Shown: one piece after another, positions 5,934 to 8,244 of the stretch | Position numbering within the stretch: the first letter of the stretch is position 1 | Layout of the letters: the number at the start of each line of letters is the position of its first letter | Assembly: GCA_003153215.1 (NCBI GenBank) | Contig: PLXL01000022.1 | Location: 17,177-25,420, forward strand | DNA length: 8,244 nucleotides | Direction: 5' to 3' | Origin: Candidatus Dormiibacterota bacterium | GTDB lineage: Bacteria > Chloroflexota > Dormibacteria > Aeolococcales > Aeolococcaceae | The notes under the pieces: generated by a model | Seen by the model: the letters and a program-made list of their open reading frames with translations, nothing else | Databases searched by the model: none | What the model was told of the DNA's origin: nothing | Program-made: the position numbers and the translations under genes

Positions 5934-6629
5934 TCAGTATCCGTCGGCGTCCAGGGTGGCGTGGTCCATTCCCACCGCATGCCCCACCTCGTGGAGCACG
6001 GTGCTTCGGATCTCGCGGGAGAGCGCCGCCCGGTCCGGGCACCAGTTCTCGATGTTCAGCTGGTAGATCTGGATGGCCGCCGGGTTGGCCAGTCCCCACA
6101 CGCCGGTGACACCGTAGACGTTTCCCAGCCAGTAGCCGAGCGCGTGGGGATCGAGGCGTGATCCGACGACCATCTCCACCGCGGGCAGCCGGAGGGCCGC
6201 GATGGCGGTCCCGGTCTCCTCCAGGAAGTCGATGACCTGGGCGGGGAGGGCCGGCAGCACCGCCCCGGCCATCGCCTCGAACTCGGCCGGGGAGATCCGG
6301 GAGGGAACGACGTACCTCTGCGGGTCGAGCTGGGCCGACCGCCGGAAGCACTCCTCCGCCTCGTCCCGGCCGTTCCACTGGAGCGCCTCTCCGAGGCCAA
6401 ACCAGGCGCCGGCCGAGCCTGGCTCCAGGTGGGTCAGACGGTCCCAGGCCTCGGCCGACTCCGCCAGCTCGCCGCTCCGGAGGGCCATCTCACCGCGGGC
6501 TTCCCAGGCGGCCGGCTCGTCGGGTACGAGCGCACAGGCGCGGCGTGCGACGGCCAGGGCTTCGGCGAAGCGCTCGCGCTCCTCGAGCCTGTCGATCCGG
6601 TCCAGGAGCCGGGCCAGCGTGTCGGACAT
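5934..6629 (-). CDS. TPR-repeat protein with minimal zinc-metallopeptidase domain (Zincin_1-like)
   Basis: A 231-residue cytoplasmic protein with no signal peptide. Residues about 9-104 form three TPR-like helical hairpins; AWEARGEMALRSGELAESAE and AWFGLGEALQWNGRDEAEEC are two clear repeat starts. Residues about 112-231 match the minimal metalloprotease-like family (Pfam Zincin_1, PF06262): ISPAEFEAMAGAVLPALPAQ, then IQIYQLNIENW, then the zinc motif LHEVGHAVGMDH with His213, Glu214, His217 and His223, ending soon after. TPR part: probable protein docking. Metallopeptidase part: all three zinc ligands and the catalytic Glu are present, so it may be active, but no substrate is known for this family. 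ATG at 6629, with GGGAG seven bases upstream. It sits 30 bases after the peroxiredoxin-like gene and 22 before folP. A functional link to folate is not shown. Confidence 0.87.
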   Translation of the reverse strand: MSDTLARLLDRIDRLEERERFAEALAVARRACALVPDEPAAWEARGEMALRSGELAESAEAWDRLTHLEPGSAGAWFGLGEALQWNGRDEAEECFRRSAQLDPQRYVVPSRISPAEFEAMAGAVLPALPAQVIDFLEETGTAIAALRLPAVEMVVGSRLDPHALGYWLGNVYGVTGVWGLANPAAIQIYQLNIENWCPDRAALSREIRSTVLHEVGHAVGMDHATLDADGY

Positions 6630-6659
6630 GGGGTCGCTCCCAGTCGCCCGTGGCGGGGA

Positions 6660-7259
6660 TCAGCCGGCCCGCGGGGCAGCGGCGGGCGCCACCCGGTCGG
6701 AGGCGTCGGTCGAGGGCGCCGCATCGCCAGCCACCGCGCGCAGGGCGTCGAGGACGGTGTCGATCGGGGGATGGTCACCGGCGCTGCCGCTCACGTAGGC
6801 GTACGCCGCCCGGTCGCCCGGCAGCATCACGTAGACCCCGCCCTGCTGATCCGGGACCCCTCGGACCCCGCTCTGGCGGAAGCCGTGGCGGAAGGCCCTG
6901 ATCCCCGCCGCCAGGCTGGCCGGGCCGACCGTCGAGCGCCAGCCGCGCCGGGCGCCGATCGCCCGATAGCTCTCGAGCCCGGGGTCGGTCAGCACCCGGC
7001 AGCCCCGGCATTCCCCGGCCTCGAACTCCCGCGCCCAGGTGAGCTCGCCGTTGCCGACGAAGACCAGCCTGGCGCCGAGAGCCTCGATCTCCTGCTGGCG
7101 CCCCCGGAAGGCGGCGGCCTGCTCCTTGCAGAGGAGGCAGCCGAAGTGGCGCAGCCAGACGACGACGGCGGGGCGGTCGCGCCACTCGTCACCCAGGCGC
7201 ACCGCCTCGCCGCTCAGGGCGATGACCCTGCACCCGGCCAGGCCACTCGGGCGAGACAT
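6660..7259 (-). CDS. Peroxiredoxin-like protein (AhpC/TSA-2, PRXL2-type)
   Basis: A 199-residue thioredoxin-fold protein, probably a cytoplasmic thiol oxidoreductase. The segment VVVWLRHFGCLLCKEQ at residues 32-47 matches the active site of the AhpC-TSA_2 / PRXL2 (FAM213, SelL-like) family, whose consensus is RhFGCpxCxe; Cys41 and Cys44 are the redox pair. It is followed by an ARLVFVGNG strand, a TDPGLESYRAIG helix start and GVYVML (141-146) where the family has a beta strand, then GDHPPIDTVLDAL. A second CxxC (Cys84, Cys87; GECRGC) is unusual. The C-terminal 25 residues are Ala/Pro-rich and likely disordered. ATG at 7259-7257 lies six bases after a TAGACT box with no Shine-Dalgarno between, so the mRNA is probably leaderless. 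It heads the operon with the TPR-metallopeptidase, folP and folK. Substrate and reductant are unknown. Confidence 0.88.
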   Translation of the reverse strand: MSRPSGLAGCRVIALSGEAVRLGDEWRDRPAVVVWLRHFGCLLCKEQAAAFRGRQQEIEALGARLVFVGNGELTWAREFEAGECRGCRVLTDPGLESYRAIGARRGWRSTVGPASLAAGIRAFRHGFRQSGVRGVPDQQGGVYVMLPGDRAAYAYVSGSAGDHPPIDTVLDALRAVAGDAAPSTDASDRVAPAAAPRAG

Positions 7260-7265
7260 GGACCG

Positions 7266-7271
7266 AGTCTA
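7266..7271 (-). promoter_or_regulatory. -10 box TAGACT for the leaderless peroxiredoxin-folP-folK operon
   Basis: On the minus strand TAGACT is followed by CGGTCC and then the ATG at 7259, so transcription should begin at or within a base or two of the start codon. No purine-rich ribosome-binding site lies between them, which agrees with leaderless translation. No good -35 match is seen about 17 bases upstream. The same hexamer and spacing occur at 3510-3515. All four downstream genes are within 30 bases of each other and need no other promoter. Confidence 0.55.
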
Positions 7272-7381
7272 TGCCTGCGCGAGAACGCCACGGGGAGGCG
7301 CGCCGCACCAGGTCTGACGGGCGTCCGAGAGCGGATGTGGCCCGGGGCCGGGTGGTCGCACAACGAGAGGGCCCCCCAGCT

Positions 7382-7396
7382 TGTGCGCGACGCACA
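7382..7396. repeat. Short inverted repeat TGTGCG-CGA-CGCACA
   Basis: Two perfect six-base arms separated by three bases, lying about 110 bases upstream of the peroxiredoxin-like operon promoter. Similar CGCACA strings occur nearby (7357-7362 and 7404-7409). The size and symmetry fit a site for a dimeric regulator, but it is too far from the -10 box for simple repression, and G+C-rich DNA yields such arms by chance. Confidence 0.25.
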
Positions 7397-7519
7397 TGTC
7401 CACGCGCACAGACACCCCCTAATCTCGAGGTGAATAGGTTCCGGCTGTGGCCGGGGCCACCTGAACATGATGCTTGGGCGAGTGTGGGAGCCGTGCCCTC
7501 CCCCGCAAGCCCCCTTTTT

Positions 7520-7550
7520 GGGCGGGCTCGGCGTGTCGCCGGGCCCGTCC
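7520..7550 (-). terminator. Strong hairpin just after the methyltransferase stop
   Basis: Bases 7520-7533 pair with 7537-7550 around a three-base loop. On the plus strand all 14 pairs form, two of them G-T; on the minus-strand transcript these two become mismatches, leaving 12 Watson-Crick pairs. The hairpin begins six bases after the methyltransferase TGA (7558-7556), the expected place for a terminator, but no U tract follows on the minus strand; instead the next bases read CCCAAAAAGGGGG. A U-less terminator or mRNA-stabilising stem-loop is the likeliest role. Confidence 0.45.
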
Positions 7551-7555
7551 CTGTT

Positions 7556-8244
7556 TCATCGGCCCAGTGGATCCTTCCCGGTCGTCGCGAAGGCGGCGCA
7601 CCTCTCACGCGCGAGGGTCACCGCAGCGCCGCTGATGTCGGCGCCGACGAACGAGCAGCCGGCGGCGAGCGATGCGAGAGCTGAGCTCCCGCTGCCGGCG
7701 AACGGGTCGCACACCACCATCCCCGGCTCCACGCTCCCCATCAACATCCGGGAGAAGAGCTCCACCGGTTTCTGGGTCGGATATGCGCCGCGGTGGATCC
7801 GCTTGATCCGCCAGACGTCGCTCAGATCGCGTCGCGAGAGGCGACGGCTGCCCTTGCTGGCGAATACCACCAACTCGTGGCGGCGCCGGAAGTAATGGCC
7901 CATGCCGATGTTGACCTTGTCCCAGACGATCAGCCCCTTGACGTTGAAGTGCTCGCGCACCAGCGCGCCGAGGCTGAGCAGGGAGAAGGAGTCGAACATC
8001 ACGTAGATGTGTCGGTCGGGACGGAGCACCCGATGGCACTCGGCGAGGAAGCGGGAGAAGGTCGCGGGGTCGTCGCGAAACTCGTGGAACCACCGGGTGT
8101 TCCCGGGCTCGCCGTAGCGGCCCACGATCCGCCCCCGGCCAAACTGCATGTGCTCGTTCATCCCCGAGTAGGCGGGATCCGTGACGATGCAGTCGATCGA
8201 CTCGTCCTCGAGACCGGCCAGGAAGTCCAGGCAGTCGGCCACCT
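7556..8244 (-). CDS. Beta-class DNA methyltransferase (N6-adenine or N4-cytosine), 5' end missing
   Basis: The visible 228-229 residues are an S-adenosylmethionine-dependent DNA methyltransferase of the beta class, where the catalytic motif comes before the cofactor motif. DCLDFLAGLEDESIDCIVTD leads into catalytic motif IV, DPAY (normally DPPY); then HRVLRPDRHIYVMFD and GLIVWDK follow, AYPTQKPVEL (153-162) precedes motif I, and DPFAGSGSSALA (179-190) is the cofactor loop, closed by FVGADISGAAVTLA. A GTG at 8242-8240 is in frame, but family members have a few more residues before the GDCLDFL-type motif, so the gene probably starts beyond the right edge. Between motif IV and QKP there is no large insertion, so the target-recognition region is small. 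No restriction enzyme gene lies downstream. The methylated base and recognition site cannot be read from the sequence. Confidence 0.9.
   Translation of the reverse strand, partial: VADCLDFLAGLEDESIDCIVTDPAYSGMNEHMQFGRGRIVGRYGEPGNTRWFHEFRDDPATFSRFLAECHRVLRPDRHIYVMFDSFSLLSLGALVREHFNVKGLIVWDKVNIGMGHYFRRRHELVVFASKGSRRLSRRDLSDVWRIKRIHRGAYPTQKPVELFSRMLMGSVEPGMVVCDPFAGSGSSALASLAAGCSFVGADISGAAVTLARERCAAFATTGKDPLGR

Larger units (their letters stand above)
7260..7555. other. Intergenic region between methyltransferase and peroxiredoxin-like operon
   Basis: This stretch of 296 bases has no convincing gene. From the methyltransferase side it contains the hairpin at 7520-7550, a small GTGGC/GCCAC stem at 7447-7460, the inverted repeat at 7382-7396 and the TAGACT promoter at 7266-7271. 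The frames running through it are Arg/Pro-rich and continue antisense into the methyltransferase. No tRNA-like T-arm was found. The length is large for such a compact window, leaving room for a small RNA or regulator sites. Confidence 0.5.

Noticed and set aside
7270..7400. A 42-codon minus-strand frame from an ATG near 7398 ending in the TAG of the TAGACT box
   Set aside because: No ribosome-binding site, Pro/Arg-rich, and it ends within the promoter; most likely chance.
7420..7684. Possible plus-strand leaderless gene from TAATCT and GTG at 7430
   Set aside because: The spacing from box to start is only four bases, there is no -35, and most of the frame is antisense to the methyltransferase with Arg/Ala/Gly-rich translation.

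Overview
This is a G+C-rich bacterial window from an organism I cannot name. The compact gene spacing, actinobacterial-type TANNNT -10 boxes placed right at start codons, frequent GTG/TTG starts and uniform TGA stops (all eight complete stops seen) fit Actinomycetota or a neighbouring Terrabacteria lineage such as Chloroflexota or Dormibacterota. That placement is inference only. The sequence reads as ordinary chromosome: no tRNA, rRNA, CRISPR array, insertion sequence or phage gene was seen.

Left block, minus strand (1-3347). Reading from right to left it holds a protein with DUF4388/PatA-N-like modules and a long Pro/Ala linker, then a secreted lipoprotein with two Ig-like (SbsA/Big_5-type) domains and a C-terminal beta-propeller-like region. 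The lipoprotein begins at a TTG that overlaps the previous stop by four bases, so the two are probably translationally coupled. After 82 bases comes the first 23 codons of an MGDG-synthase/MurG-like glycosyltransferase that runs off the left edge. The block looks like one envelope-directed transcription unit, but its physiological role is unknown.

Middle (3348-4235). A 214-base divergent intergenic region carries candidate promoters for both directions, including a TAGACT box six bases before a GTG that opens a 15-codon reading frame. This frame overlaps the likely start of a plus-strand gene for an unrecognised acidic cytoplasmic protein of about 218 residues. That gene converges on folK, with only 17 bases between stops, mostly a C/G palindrome.

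Right block, minus strand (4236-7259). A tight four-gene operon runs peroxiredoxin-like protein, TPR plus minimal zinc-metallopeptidase protein, dihydropteroate synthase (folP, with an extra N-terminal domain), and HPPK (folK, overlapping folP by four bases). The first gene appears leaderless, with TAGACT six bases before its ATG. folP and folK are the consecutive late steps of dihydropteroate synthesis. folB, which often accompanies them, is absent from the window. The two upstream genes have no obvious link to folate beyond co-transcription.

Right edge (7260-8244). A 296-base intergenic region with a strong hairpin and a short inverted repeat separates the operon from a beta-class DNA methyltransferase truncated at the window edge. 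No restriction endonuclease is visible beside it. I found no clear new defence or mobile system. The most unusual items are the three-module DUF4388-type protein coupled to the lipoprotein, the metallopeptidase inside a folate operon, the TAGACT/short-ORF arrangement, and the unknown acidic protein with a Cys/His/Asp cluster.
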